Positions 29,857-38,145 of a stretch of 64,000 nucleotides of DNA are shown here, piece after piece. The stretch lies in contig NZ_WXZL01000003.1 of the NCBI RefSeq assembly GCF_009982895.1, positions 62,001 to 126,000 of the forward strand, read 5' to 3'. The translations under genes were made by a program, and so were the position numbers. The stretch's first letter is position 1. Every line of letters begins with the position of its first letter. The stretch comes from Deinococcus alpinitundrae. GTDB taxonomy: Bacteria > Deinococcota > Deinococci > Deinococcales > Deinococcaceae. The notes below the pieces were generated by a model that saw only the letters and a list, made by a program, of their open reading frames with translations, was not told the origin of the DNA and did not search any database.

Positions 29857-31006
29857 CTGAGTAGGGGACAGTTTGGGTGGGATAAAAGGCTAGAGCAACT
29901 CTGGGATGGTGTTTCTGTCGATGAAAACACGCCCGAGCTGCTCGCCTCATTCTACGGTTCTCGCCCACCTCGCCAAGTACCCCTGGGGCTTACGTGCCCC
30001 GAGTCTGACGCTCTTGGCAGCCTTGATCCTCGCGCTGGTGCAGCGCGAGGACGTCCGGCTCACCAAGTTGGCTGCCCACCTGCCTGGGAAGGCTCTCCAC
30101 AGCAGCAAGGTGAAGCAATTGCACCGCTTTTTCAAGAACATCCGGTTGTCCGAGGACGTGCTCGCGCGGTTCGTCCTGATCTTTGCCGATCCCATGGAGC
30201 GCCTTTGGCTGGTCATTGACCGGACGAACTGGCGTTTGGGCAAGATCGAAATCAACATCCTGCTCGTCGCCGTGATCCTCAATGGACAGGCCCTGCCGTT
30301 GATGTGGACGCTGCTCCCCCATGGGGGGAGCAGCAGTTCAACCGTCCGCAATGCGCTGATGGAGCGCGTGTTGCAGGTGCTGCCGGCGAAGCGGATCGCG
30401 GGACTCCTGGGAGACCGCGAATTCATTGGAAAGAAGTGGTTCAGCAGCCTCAACAAGGCAAAGGTGGCGCCGTGCATTCGTCTGAAGGGCAACACCAAGG
30501 TGGGCGGGATGCCCGTTTGGGCGCTGTTCAAGGGCATTCCTGCAGGGGGGGTCTTCTGGTGGTACCGACCGCTGATGGTGTACGGCGTCCCGCTTCGCGT
30601 GTGCGCCGTGCGGGATACGCACGGCCATGTGCTGTACGTCGCGACCCTGGAGCACGGCCGACACGCGCTGGAAACGTATTCCAAGCGGTGGAGTATTGAG
30701 TGCCTCTTCAAGCACTGGAAAGGGTCGGGCTTTGATCTGGAAGCCACGCATTTGAGCCACCCTGAACGGTTAAGCACCCTTCTCGCCCTCGCCACGCTGA
30801 CCTCTGTGTGGGCCTGGAGGGTCGGAGAAGCTGAACACGAGCGAGCACCGATCCCGGTGCTCGCTCACGGACGCCTGGCCCTCTCGGTCGTGCGGTATGG
30901 GCTGAATACCTTGAAATCAGCGCTCATCAATTTGCTGTGGACACCATCTGAGATGTTGTTTGTCCAACACTTTCTTACCTGTGCCAGCAAACTGTCCCCT
31001 ACTTAG
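29857..31006 (+). mobile_element. IS4-family insertion sequence, 1150 bp, intact
   Basis: Imperfect 19-bp terminal repeats (29857-29875 starting CTGAGTAGGGGACAG; 30988-31006 ending CCCCTACTTAG; one mismatch) flank a single transposase gene. A 9-bp target duplication AGCACGCCC is present at 29848-29856 and 31007-31015, inside an alpha/beta hydrolase gene. The intact ends, target duplication and open transposase suggest a recent, perhaps still mobile copy. Confidence 0.93.
29906..31006 (+). CDS. IS4-family DDE transposase
   Basis: 366 residues. DDE residues are visible in LVIDRTNWRLG (Asp), GLLGDREFIG (Asp) and in the perfect YREK signature Y-SK-R-WSI-E-CLFKHW-K. A start at ATG 29906 or 29921 is possible. 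The TAG stop is the last three bases of the right terminal repeat, so translation ends exactly with the element. Confidence 0.92.
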   Translation: MVFLSMKTRPSCSPHSTVLAHLAKYPWGLRAPSLTLLAALILALVQREDVRLTKLAAHLPGKALHSSKVKQLHRFFKNIRLSEDVLARFVLIFADPMERLWLVIDRTNWRLGKIEINILLVAVILNGQALPLMWTLLPHGGSSSSTVRNALMERVLQVLPAKRIAGLLGDREFIGKKWFSSLNKAKVAPCIRLKGNTKVGGMPVWALFKGIPAGGVFWWYRPLMVYGVPLRVCAVRDTHGHVLYVATLEHGRHALETYSKRWSIECLFKHWKGSGFDLEATHLSHPERLSTLLALATLTSVWAWRVGEAEHERAPIPVLAHGRLALSVVRYGLNTLKSALINLLWTPSEMLFVQHFLTCASKLSPT

Positions 31007-31383
31007 AGCACGCCCTTGATCTGGGCCGGGTCAATCGCGACGCCCGCGATGCCCACGTCCTCACCCAGCAGCTTCTCGGCGATCAACCCGCCGAACGAGT
31101 GCCCGATCAGGATGGGCTTGGACGGCAATGAAGCAGCCACCTCTCGGAAATGCTCCACCACCGTTTTCAGGTTCTGGTTGGCGACCCGCTCGGGCTGCGC
31201 CCTGGCCTCCTCGACGGTGCTGGGTTCGTCGGGCCAGCCGGGGGCGACAGGTTCGTAGCCACGTGACCGGAAGAGGTCCACCCAGGGCTGCCAACTGCTG
31301 CGGTGCAGCCACAAGCCGTGAATAAAAAGAACGGGCGTTCTGAATGCGGTCATATGAGCCTCCTGGCGGAGTGGAACTGGAAA

Positions 31384-32094
31384 TCAATGGAGGGCGGCGA
31401 GGGCCTTGAGAATGAACACGGTTACGGTTTCCGGCTGGCTCAGGAGAACGGCGTGTGAGGCGGCCACTTCCTCTGAGATTGCGCCCATGCGTCTGGCGGC
31501 GGCGCGCTGTATGTCGGGGTCAACCAGCTGGTCCTCGGTGGTGATCAGCACCCACGAGGGCAGCGACGTCCAGGCGGGTTCCACGGCCAGCGGCTCGGTG
31601 AGCGCAGCCGCGGCGATGGGCCGCTGACTGACGGCCAGCACATCCTGGCGGTGACGGGGCAAATCGGCGGCGAAGATGGCCCCGAAGCGGGTCGGTGGAA
31701 TCAGCAGCTCAGCCGTTGCGCCCGAGGTGTCCGGCGTCCACGCCAGCGCAGCGGGCCAGGCGGCCACCGCCGCCGAGATGCTCTGACCCCGCTCCAGGCC
31801 GTAGGAGGAAACGAAGACCAGCCCCCGGGCATTCGTAACCCGGCCTCCCGCGTGGGTGATCACCGCTCCGCCGTAAGCGTGGCCCACCAACAGCACAGGG
31901 GCGGCGATCTGACGAACGGTGCGGGCGAGCGCCTCGCCGTCGTGGTGCACGCCCTTCAGGGGGTTGGCCGCAACCCACACGGCGACCCCGGCCCGCTGGA
32001 GCCGGTCGGTGACGGCAGCCCAGCTCGAACCGTCTGTGAAGGCCCCGTGAACCAGCACGGCGCTCAGCGCTTCACCCACGCGGCTTGCTGTCAT
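31384..32094 (-). CDS. Alpha/beta hydrolase
   Basis: 236 residues without an obvious signal peptide. Core motifs: AVLVHGAFTDGSSW, the nucleophile elbow GHAYGG (Ser replaced by Ala-Tyr context: G-H-A-Y-G-G, so the usual nucleophile Ser is absent), and a terminal AASHAVLLSQPE with the catalytic His position. The missing Ser suggests an altered or lost hydrolase activity. It lies 30 bp before the IS-split hydrolase gene. A tandem GGACACGCCC box sits 76 bp upstream. Confidence 0.8.
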   Translation of the reverse strand: MTASRVGEALSAVLVHGAFTDGSSWAAVTDRLQRAGVAVWVAANPLKGVHHDGEALARTVRQIAAPVLLVGHAYGGAVITHAGGRVTNARGLVFVSSYGLERGQSISAAVAAWPAALAWTPDTSGATAELLIPPTRFGAIFAADLPRHRQDVLAVSQRPIAAAALTEPLAVEPAWTSLPSWVLITTEDQLVDPDIQRAAARRMGAISEEVAASHAVLLSQPETVTVFILKALAALH

Positions 32095-32169
32095 GCCCGG
32101 CCACTCCTCCTCCTTTGCGCCGGGTGGGGTTGGTGTCTGCTGCCCCGCGCTCCTGAAGCCTGTGCCAGC

Positions 32170-32190
32170 GGGCGTGTCCTGGGCGTGTCC
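32170..32190 (-). promoter_or_regulatory. Tandem 11-bp box (AGGACACGCCC type)
   Basis: Two direct copies of GGACACGCCC spaced exactly 11 bp on the minus strand, 76 bp before the alpha/beta hydrolase start. The same 21-bp sequence recurs at 32840-32860. Direct repeats with 11-bp period are the classical SARP/OmpR-type site, and two SARP-type genes follow. Confidence 0.65.
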
Positions 32191-32216
32191 CTCGAACCCG
32201 GCAGCGGTTTCACGGC

Positions 32217-32672
32217 TCAGCCCTCGGCGTCCCGGCGTTTCGGTTGGCGGCTGGTGGCGATGGCCAGCCGGTTCCAGCCGTTGATGTCGATGACCGCGCC
32301 GAGAAGCTGAACGATCTCCTGGTCGCTGAACAGCCCTTTGAGCTGAGCGGAGTGTTCGTCGCTGCCCTTGTCCGTCGGGATTCGGGTGACGTGTTCGGCG
32401 AATCTCAGCGCGGCCTGCTCAGTCGGCGTGAACAGTTCGGTCTCCCACCACGCTGCCAGCACGTCCAGCCGCTGTTGCGATTCACCGTCCCGGCGGGCCT
32501 CCTGGCAGTGCAGATCGAGGCAGTACGCGCAGCCGTTGATCTGTGAAACCCGGATGTCGATCAGGTGCAGCAGGCGGGGATCGAGGGCCGTTTTGCGCAC
32601 GTAGGTGTGAAGGCTCCCCAGGGCCTGGCCGATGCCCGGCTCGATGCGGACATAATCAATCGGCACGCCCAT
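32217..32672 (-). CDS. AhpD-like carboxymuconolactone-decarboxylase-family protein
   Basis: 151 residues with the CxxC-His active site in INGCAYCLDLHCQEARRDG, the pattern of AhpD/CMD-family alkylhydroperoxidase-like proteins, which reduce peroxides or redox partners in the cytoplasm. AAGGAGG precedes the ATG. It heads the minus-strand run of hydrolases and is divergent from the first SARP gene, with a shared tandem 11-bp box between them. This suggests co-regulation in a stress response (inference). Confidence 0.88.
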   Translation of the reverse strand: MGVPIDYVRIEPGIGQALGSLHTYVRKTALDPRLLHLIDIRVSQINGCAYCLDLHCQEARRDGESQQRLDVLAAWWETELFTPTEQAALRFAEHVTRIPTDKGSDEHSAQLKGLFSDQEIVQLLGAVIDINGWNRLAIATSRQPKRRDAEG

Positions 32673-32839
32673 CGTCTATCGCCTCCTTCGAATGATCAGG
32701 GATCGCGGCTGAGGCAAGGCCCACGGCGGGCTGGGCGCGGTCTGGACGGTTCATGGCTGGCTCCTTGCTGAGGCGGGCGCGGGTGGTCAGAAGGTGGTTA
32801 AGGGGTCGCCTGCGCTCTCGCCTGTCAACCTGAACCTGG

Positions 32840-32860
32840 GGGCGTGTCCTGGGCGTGTCC
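32840..32860. promoter_or_regulatory. Tandem 11-bp box between AhpD-like and SARP genes
   Basis: GGGCGTGTCCT followed directly by GGGCGTGTCC, identical to 32170-32190. It ends 39 bp before the chosen GTG of the SARP gene and 167 bp before the AhpD-like start, so it could serve either direction. Confidence 0.6.
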
Positions 32861-32899
32861 GCTGCCCATGCCCTACCGGACGCCGGATTAAGCTGGGGG

Positions 32900-35602
32900 G
32901 TGTATCTCCGGACGCTGGGGAAACTCGAACTTCAGGGCGCGGCCTACTCGCGGCCCAAGTCGCTGCTGCTGCTGTGCTACCTGGCCCTGGAAGGAGCGCG
33001 TGACCGTCACCACCTGAGCCAGGTGCTGTTCGGTCAGGCCCAGGACCCGCACGGTAGCCTGCGCAGTACCCTGCGGCGGCTGAAGCAGGAAGCGCCGGGC
33101 AGCTTAGACCTGGACGGGGATTTCGTGCAGACGGCCCTGAGCTGCGACGCCAGGGAACTGCTGACCCGGCTGGAGGCGGGCAAACTGGCGCCGGGCGTAG
33201 CACTCTACAGCGGGCCTTTTCTGGCGGGCCTGCACAGTGCCGACTGGGGCGTGGAGCTCGAAGAGTGGGTGTACTCGACCCGCGAGTACCTGGCCTCGCG
33301 GGTTCGCAGCGCCCTGCTGGTCCTGGCTGAGGGGCAGGCCGCCAGCGGCAGGTTCGGCCCGGCGGCGGGGCTGGCCGAATCGGCCCTGAACCTGGACGGC
33401 GCCCCTGAACCCGAAGCCGAGACCTTCAAGCGGCTGGACTGTCTGCTGGTGGCCGGGCACAGCGCCCTGGTGGCGCGTTTGCGCCAGCGGGCCGGGGAGT
33501 TCGGCCTGGAGCTGCGTCACACGGTCGAGGACGCCCGCCAGTCGTTGCGGGCCAGCGCCGCCGTGGACCATCTGGGCACCGGCGGGCGTCTGCCGGAGCG
33601 GGCCACGGCGTTCGTGGGCCGGAGCGTGGAGCGCGGCGAGATCGTCCGGGCACTGGCCCGCCCCGAGGTTCGTCTGCTGACCCTGGTCGGCCCCGGCGGC
33701 ATCGGCAAGACCCGGCTTGCCCTGGAAGTGGCCCGCACCGTTCAGGCGCATCAGGCGGTGGCTTTCGCCTCGCTGGAGCCGGTGGCGGCGCTGCGCGACC
33801 TGCCGCGCGTGATCGCCCAGGCGGCGGGCCTGAATCTGCCGGGCGACCAACCGCCGCTGCCCGCGCTGCAGGCCTGCTTGCAAGGGCCGCCGCTGCTACT
33901 CATCCTCGACGGCGTCGAGCATCTGCTGGGCGGCGCTGAGCAGTTGCAGACGCTTCTTCAGGGCTGCCCCAACCTGACGCTGCTGCTGACCTCACGCGAG
34001 CGGCTGAACCTCGACGAGGAGTGGGTGCTGACCATCGGCGGCCTGAACCTGCCGCCGCCGGGCGCGTCCACGGCACAGATCCGGGACGCGGACGCGGTGG
34101 ACCTCTTCGTGCTGCGGGCCAGGCGGGCCTCACTGGCCTTTGCGCCGGGTGAAGCCGACTGGGCGGTGATCGTGCAGATCGCTGAGCTGGTCGGCGGATC
34201 GCCGCTGGGGGTCGAGCTGGCCGCCGCCTGGATCCGGCTGATGCCGCTGAGTGAAATCGCCCGCGAAACGCAGCGCAGTCTGGACTTTCTTCAAGCGGAA
34301 GGCCCCAGCGTGCCCCGGCGGCACCAGAGTGTGCGGGCGGTCTTCGAGCAGACCTGGGCGCGGCTCAGCGAGGGTGATCAGGCCGTGATGGCGCGGCTCT
34401 CGGTGTTCCACGGCGGCTTTACCCGCGAGGCGGCAGGCGAGGTGGCGGGGGCCACCCTGCCGGTGCTGGCCCGACTGCTCGACAAGTCTTTGATCCGCGT
34501 GATGGGTGCGGGCCGCTACGATCTGCACGCCCTGATCTTGCAATTTACCCGTGAGCGCCTGCGGCAAGACCTGCAGGACGAGCGCCGCGCCCAGCTCGCC
34601 CACGCCGGGTTTTACCGGACGCTGACCCAGCAGGCCAACGCGGCCTTTCTGAGCTTGCAGGGCGAGAAGCCGTGGATGGAGCGCCTCACGCTGGAACTCG
34701 ACAACCTGCGCGTGGTGCTGAATGCCTGGCTCGAATGGGGTGAGCCGGAAGACGTCTTGTGCTGCGCGGCCCGGCTGCGGGTCTACTGGGGCCGAACGGG
34801 CCGGGCGCGGGAAGGCCGCCGCTGGCTGTCGCTGGGGCTGGCGGCCGGGCAGGACATCCCTCCCGAGGTCCGGGAACAGGCGCTCGCGGTTCAGGGCGAG
34901 CTGGCGATGGACATGGGCGACTACGCTGAAGCCCGGCGACTGCTCGAAGCGTCCCTGGCGCTGCGCGATCAGCTCGGCCTGGCCTCGCCGATCACCTGGC
35001 TGCACCTCGGCAACGTCGCCATGCGCTCAGGTGAACTGCCCACCGCCCGCCGCTGGTATGAGCAGGCGCTGACTGTCTTCCGGACCACCAATGAACAGCA
35101 CGGCCTGGCTTCGAGCCTCAACAATCTCGGCAGGCTGATGCTTCTGGGGGGTGATCTTGCCGGAGCACAGGCGGCCTACGAGCAGTCGCTGCGCCACAAG
35201 CTCGAAATCGGTGGCGACATCGACGGGCTGCTCAAAAACCTCGGCGACCTCTCCCGCCAGCGCGGGGAGTTCGGGGCCGCCCGGAGCTATTTTGTCCGCG
35301 CGCTGGGTGGGCTACTGGAGCGCGGCTCCTCCCTGCTGATTCCGGACGTGCTCGAGGGCCTCGGACGCCTGGCCCTCGATCTGGGGCAGGGCCACCGGGG
35401 CATCGTGCTGCTGGGCGCGGCCACCGCCCTCGAGGAGCGCCTGGGCCGCCGCATCTCGCTGGACGCCGCTCACCTCGAGCAGTGCCGGGCGCTGGGCCTG
35501 GCAGCAAATTGCCAGGCCGCCGGGTTCGAGGTCGCCTGGACGACGGGACGGACGATGACGTTGGAGCAGGCCGTGTCCTGGGTCCAGGGCAACACGAATT
35601 GA
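32900..35602 (+). CDS. AfsR-like regulator: SARP/BTAD, NB-ARC ATPase and TPR
   Basis: About 900 residues. Residues 1-70 form an OmpR-like winged helix of SARP type (TLGKLELQG, SRPKSLLLLCYLALEG). A bacterial transcriptional activation domain extends to about 200, then an NB-ARC/STAND ATPase with P-loop GPGGIGKT (264-271) and LLILDGVEH. TPR repeats (for example ARRLLEASLALRDQLG) fill the C-terminus. STAND regulators switch on when a ligand releases the ATPase. GTG 32900 is chosen because the paralogue at 35656 starts at the equivalent point; an upstream GTG at 32855 overlaps the tandem box. Confidence 0.85.
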   Translation: MYLRTLGKLELQGAAYSRPKSLLLLCYLALEGARDRHHLSQVLFGQAQDPHGSLRSTLRRLKQEAPGSLDLDGDFVQTALSCDARELLTRLEAGKLAPGVALYSGPFLAGLHSADWGVELEEWVYSTREYLASRVRSALLVLAEGQAASGRFGPAAGLAESALNLDGAPEPEAETFKRLDCLLVAGHSALVARLRQRAGEFGLELRHTVEDARQSLRASAAVDHLGTGGRLPERATAFVGRSVERGEIVRALARPEVRLLTLVGPGGIGKTRLALEVARTVQAHQAVAFASLEPVAALRDLPRVIAQAAGLNLPGDQPPLPALQACLQGPPLLLILDGVEHLLGGAEQLQTLLQGCPNLTLLLTSRERLNLDEEWVLTIGGLNLPPPGASTAQIRDADAVDLFVLRARRASLAFAPGEADWAVIVQIAELVGGSPLGVELAAAWIRLMPLSEIARETQRSLDFLQAEGPSVPRRHQSVRAVFEQTWARLSEGDQAVMARLSVFHGGFTREAAGEVAGATLPVLARLLDKSLIRVMGAGRYDLHALILQFTRERLRQDLQDERRAQLAHAGFYRTLTQQANAAFLSLQGEKPWMERLTLELDNLRVVLNAWLEWGEPEDVLCCAARLRVYWGRTGRAREGRRWLSLGLAAGQDIPPEVREQALAVQGELAMDMGDYAEARRLLEASLALRDQLGLASPITWLHLGNVAMRSGELPTARRWYEQALTVFRTTNEQHGLASSLNNLGRLMLLGGDLAGAQAAYEQSLRHKLEIGGDIDGLLKNLGDLSRQRGEFGAARSYFVRALGGLLERGSSLLIPDVLEGLGRLALDLGQGHRGIVLLGAATALEERLGRRISLDAAHLEQCRALGLAANCQAAGFEVAWTTGRTMTLEQAVSWVQGNTN

Positions 35603-35617
35603 AATTCAGGACACGAT
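35591..35617 (+). promoter_or_regulatory. Diverged AGGACACG box before the second SARP gene
   Basis: AGGACACGATT (35608-35618 region) with an upstream AACACG at 35591, spaced 19 rather than 11 bp. Same orientation toward the downstream gene as the other boxes. Weak on its own. Confidence 0.35.
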
Positions 35618-35655
35618 TAAAAATGAGCTGATCAGCGTCGGCGCTACCATAGGGT

Positions 35656-37005
35656 GTGGTGTTACAGACGCTCGGGAAACTGGAGTTGCGGGGGGGGAGC
35701 TGCTCACGTCCCAAGTCGCTGCTGCTGCTCAGTTATCTGGTGATGGAAGGACCCCAGGAGCGCCGCGTTCTCGCCGATCTGTTCTTCGGGCAGACCCGAA
35801 ACCGCCTCGGCAGCCTGCGAACCACCCTGCAACGTCTGCGCCGCGAGGCCCCCGGAGCCGTGGTAGACGATGCGGGCCGCCTGCGCTCGGCGCTGCCCTG
35901 CGACGCCAGGTCGCTGCTGGGACTGCTGGATTCCGGCGATCTGGTCGGGGCGACCCGTGCGTACACCGGCGCGTTTCTGGCGGGAATCTACCGGCCCGAC
36001 TGGAATGCCCACCTCGAACAGTGGGTGGACAACCGGCGTGAACAGATCGCCCGGCGGGTGCGCGGCGCGTTGCTGGATCTGGCCGAGGGCGCGGCGGCGC
36101 AGGGCGATTTCGCTGAGGCAGCCCAGCTGGCGGAGCGGGCCTGCTGGCTTCTCGGCGCACCGCTGCCCAGCCCGGAAGAAGCCGAGCGCTTGCTGCTGCT
36201 GCTCACGGCGGGTCAGAGCGCCCGGCTCGGCCAGTTCAAGCGGCCTGTGCCTACTGGTCCTGATTGGACGGTGGCCGAAGCGCAGCGGGCACTGGTCACG
36301 CGCTTGCACGAGCGGCCGCAGGCGAGCTGGGCCGCCTGGCCCACGTCTGCGGCTGGCCCGGAAACTGGAACGCTGGTGCTGGGCATCAACGGATTTCTCA
36401 ATCATCCCCTGGTGCCACAGGCGCTTTCACGTTACGCCGCGCAGTATCCGCAGGCCAGGCTCTCGTTTCGTGAACTCTTCAGCAGCGCTCAGATCGAAGC
36501 GCTGACCCAGGGCACGCTCGATGTGGCCTTCGTGACCCTGCCCATCGAGAATGATCAAATCGCCTGGGAGCTGATCTGGCGCGAAGCCTACATCGCCCTG
36601 CTGCCTGCCCGGCATCCGCTGGCCCGGCGGCGCGAGGTGCCGCTCTCGGCACTGGCCGACGAGCCGCTGATCATGCACCCGCGCCGGGTTCATCCCCCGC
36701 TGTTTGAGCATGTGCTGGGCTTGCTGAGGAACAACGGCATCGTGCCGCCGCGCCTCCTGGAGGGAGCCATGCCCCAGACCCGCAACCAGTTCGTGGCGGG
36801 GGGCTTCGGGTACACCCTGGCGCTGCCCTCGTGGCCCGCTGAGCTGCCCGGCCTGGTCCGGCGGCCCATCCGCTACGCCCTCCACCAGCAGCCGATGGTC
36901 ATGGACGGCGCGGTCGCCTGGCACCGCAGCCGCCTGTCTGCGCCCGCTGCTGCCTTCGTTGAGATCGTGCTGGCGCTGCGAACGGCGAGACCCTCTTCTC
37001 CCTGA
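35656..37005 (+). CDS. Chimeric regulator: SARP/BTAD module fused to a LysR effector-binding domain
   Basis: 449 residues. The first 190 parallel the SARP winged helix and BTAD of the upstream gene (TLGKLELRG, SRPKSLLLLSYLVMEG). Residues 235-440 are a LysR substrate-binding domain: LGINGFLNHPLVPQALSRYA, LTQGTLDVAFVTLP, LLPARHPLARR, VAGGFGYTLALP. LysR proteins usually have their own N-terminal LysR helix-turn-helix; here it is replaced by a SARP module and the ATPase/TPR part is absent. One uninterrupted frame. The GTG start follows no strong ribosome site. A small-molecule effector is expected by analogy. Confidence 0.83.
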   Translation: MVLQTLGKLELRGGSCSRPKSLLLLSYLVMEGPQERRVLADLFFGQTRNRLGSLRTTLQRLRREAPGAVVDDAGRLRSALPCDARSLLGLLDSGDLVGATRAYTGAFLAGIYRPDWNAHLEQWVDNRREQIARRVRGALLDLAEGAAAQGDFAEAAQLAERACWLLGAPLPSPEEAERLLLLLTAGQSARLGQFKRPVPTGPDWTVAEAQRALVTRLHERPQASWAAWPTSAAGPETGTLVLGINGFLNHPLVPQALSRYAAQYPQARLSFRELFSSAQIEALTQGTLDVAFVTLPIENDQIAWELIWREAYIALLPARHPLARRREVPLSALADEPLIMHPRRVHPPLFEHVLGLLRNNGIVPPRLLEGAMPQTRNQFVAGGFGYTLALPSWPAELPGLVRRPIRYALHQQPMVMDGAVAWHRSRLSAPAAAFVEIVLALRTARPSSP

Positions 37006-37037
37006 AGCGGGGCGGGGAAACACTGCCCTCACCAGCA

Positions 37038-37057
37038 GACACGCTCAGGACACGGGG
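37038..37057 (+). promoter_or_regulatory. Tandem 11-bp box, diverged copy
   Basis: GACACGCTCA-GGACACGGGG keeps the 11-bp spacing and most bases of the 32170/32840 boxes and points toward the gene at 37146, 88 bp downstream. Confidence 0.5.
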
Positions 37058-37145
37058 CCGCTGACATCCTCGTTTCAGCGCCGACCAATCGGGGTCGGAA
37101 GCGTGACCGTTGGCCCCACCTGCCGCACTTTTGCCGGAGGTTGAG

Positions 37146-37739
37146 ATGAACCCGTCGCCGCTTCAGTTTCGCGCCCCCACTTCGCCGGGCAGATCGTCGG
37201 TCGGCTGCCCGTCACCGGAACCCTGGAGCGTCCGGGTCGGTCTGACCGACGATCTGCACCTCGTGGCCCGGGTGCAGGCTGAGGCGTATCTGTACCTGGA
37301 CGTTCGCGGTGAGGCCGCCCGCCGACTCACGGCGCTGTGTGAACCCGGCGCGGCGCTGTTCGTGCTGGAGGGTGCTCACCGCTCACCGCTGGCCTTCGCC
37401 GTGCGGCGTGGCCAAGCCGCCTGCCCTGGCTCGGTGGTTTCGGTGGCGGCCTTGATTCCGCTCACGCCGGGCATGTTCGTGCGGGCGGCCTCACGGCTGC
37501 TGCGCTGCGCCGAAACGGTTCGGGGTGAGGCCGGTGGAGGCCGCCTCGTCGTGGACTTTCCCGAGCTGATTCTGGGAAGAGGCCGTTCTCCGAGCGCCGA
37601 TCGGGAAGACGTTCCGGACAGCACCCTTGCCAGCACGCGGCTGCCGGACTGGCCCGGCGCGTTCACGGCGGCCCCGCTCGCCACCCCCTGGAGCGACCCG
37701 GAGGAAGACCATGCATTCGCACCCTACCGGACCGTGTGA
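37146..37739 (+). CDS. Hypothetical protein of the SARP island
   Basis: 197 residues, no signal peptide or membrane helix. A central predicted alpha/beta part (LTDDLHLVARVQAEAYLYLD, ALFVLEGAHRSPLAFAVRRG) is followed by a low-complexity acidic/proline tail. No family recognised. GGAGG precedes the ATG. It overlaps the luciferase-domain gene downstream by 29 bp, so the two are likely translated together. Confidence 0.65.
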   Translation: MNPSPLQFRAPTSPGRSSVGCPSPEPWSVRVGLTDDLHLVARVQAEAYLYLDVRGEAARRLTALCEPGAALFVLEGAHRSPLAFAVRRGQAACPGSVVSVAALIPLTPGMFVRAASRLLRCAETVRGEAGGGRLVVDFPELILGRGRSPSADREDVPDSTLASTRLPDWPGAFTAAPLATPWSDPEEDHAFAPYRTV

Positions 37740-38088
37740 CGGGGCGCTCATAAGCTTGCGCGAGCGGATCGCCGCCCTGGAGGGGGTGCAGATCAGGCCC
37801 TATGCCCACGGTCAGGAAGGCGTGTTTCACCGGGACACGCTGATCGGGCATCTGCACCGCAGCGGTGTGGTCGGGATCGCCTGCGGCGGCGCACTGCGAG
37901 ATGAGCTGATCGGCCGGGGACAGGCCCGCGTCCACCACGACGACCCGGACGCGCCGTGGATTGTCCTGACCCTCGACCACGCTGCCGACCTGAACCTGGC
38001 GGTGAGGCTGCTGCAGGAATTCTGGCTGGCCCACTGTGCCCGCAGCAGCCTCACCGCATGGCCCGTGCCGACCGAGCGTCCGGCCTGA
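37711..38088 (+). CDS. Luciferase-domain (DUF5519-like) protein
   Basis: 125 residues resembling the small luciferase-like family: an N-terminal helix (LRERIAALEGVQIRPYAHG), then GHLHRSGVVGIACGGALRDE and RGQARVHHDDPDAPWIVLTL. The HH-x-D/W pattern and the GHLH motif are typical of this family, whose bacterial role is unknown. The ATG lies inside the end of the preceding gene. The call rests on motif resemblance only. Confidence 0.7.
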   Translation: MHSHPTGPCDGALISLRERIAALEGVQIRPYAHGQEGVFHRDTLIGHLHRSGVVGIACGGALRDELIGRGQARVHHDDPDAPWIVLTLDHAADLNLAVRLLQEFWLAHCARSSLTAWPVPTERPA

Positions 38089-38145
38089 CCCCTTCCAGAT
38101 GCTCTGGCGCTGCCCGAACTGGGAGTGCTTCAAAGGAGACATGAC

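Larger units (their letters stand above)
29355..31353 (-). pseudogene. Alpha/beta hydrolase split by an IS4-family insertion
   Basis: The N-terminal part (31353 to 31007) gives TPVLFIHGLWLHRSSWQPW and the nucleophile elbow GHSFGG, ending ...QIKGV at the element. The C-terminal part (29856 to 29355) resumes with LPLPLAELRSG and contains LLLISGTADHTAP and the His segment GRGHALVIDHGW. Removing the element and one copy of the 9-bp target repeat restores a single frame of about 280 codons. No other defects are visible, so the insertion is recent. AGGAGG precedes the original ATG. Confidence 0.92.
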
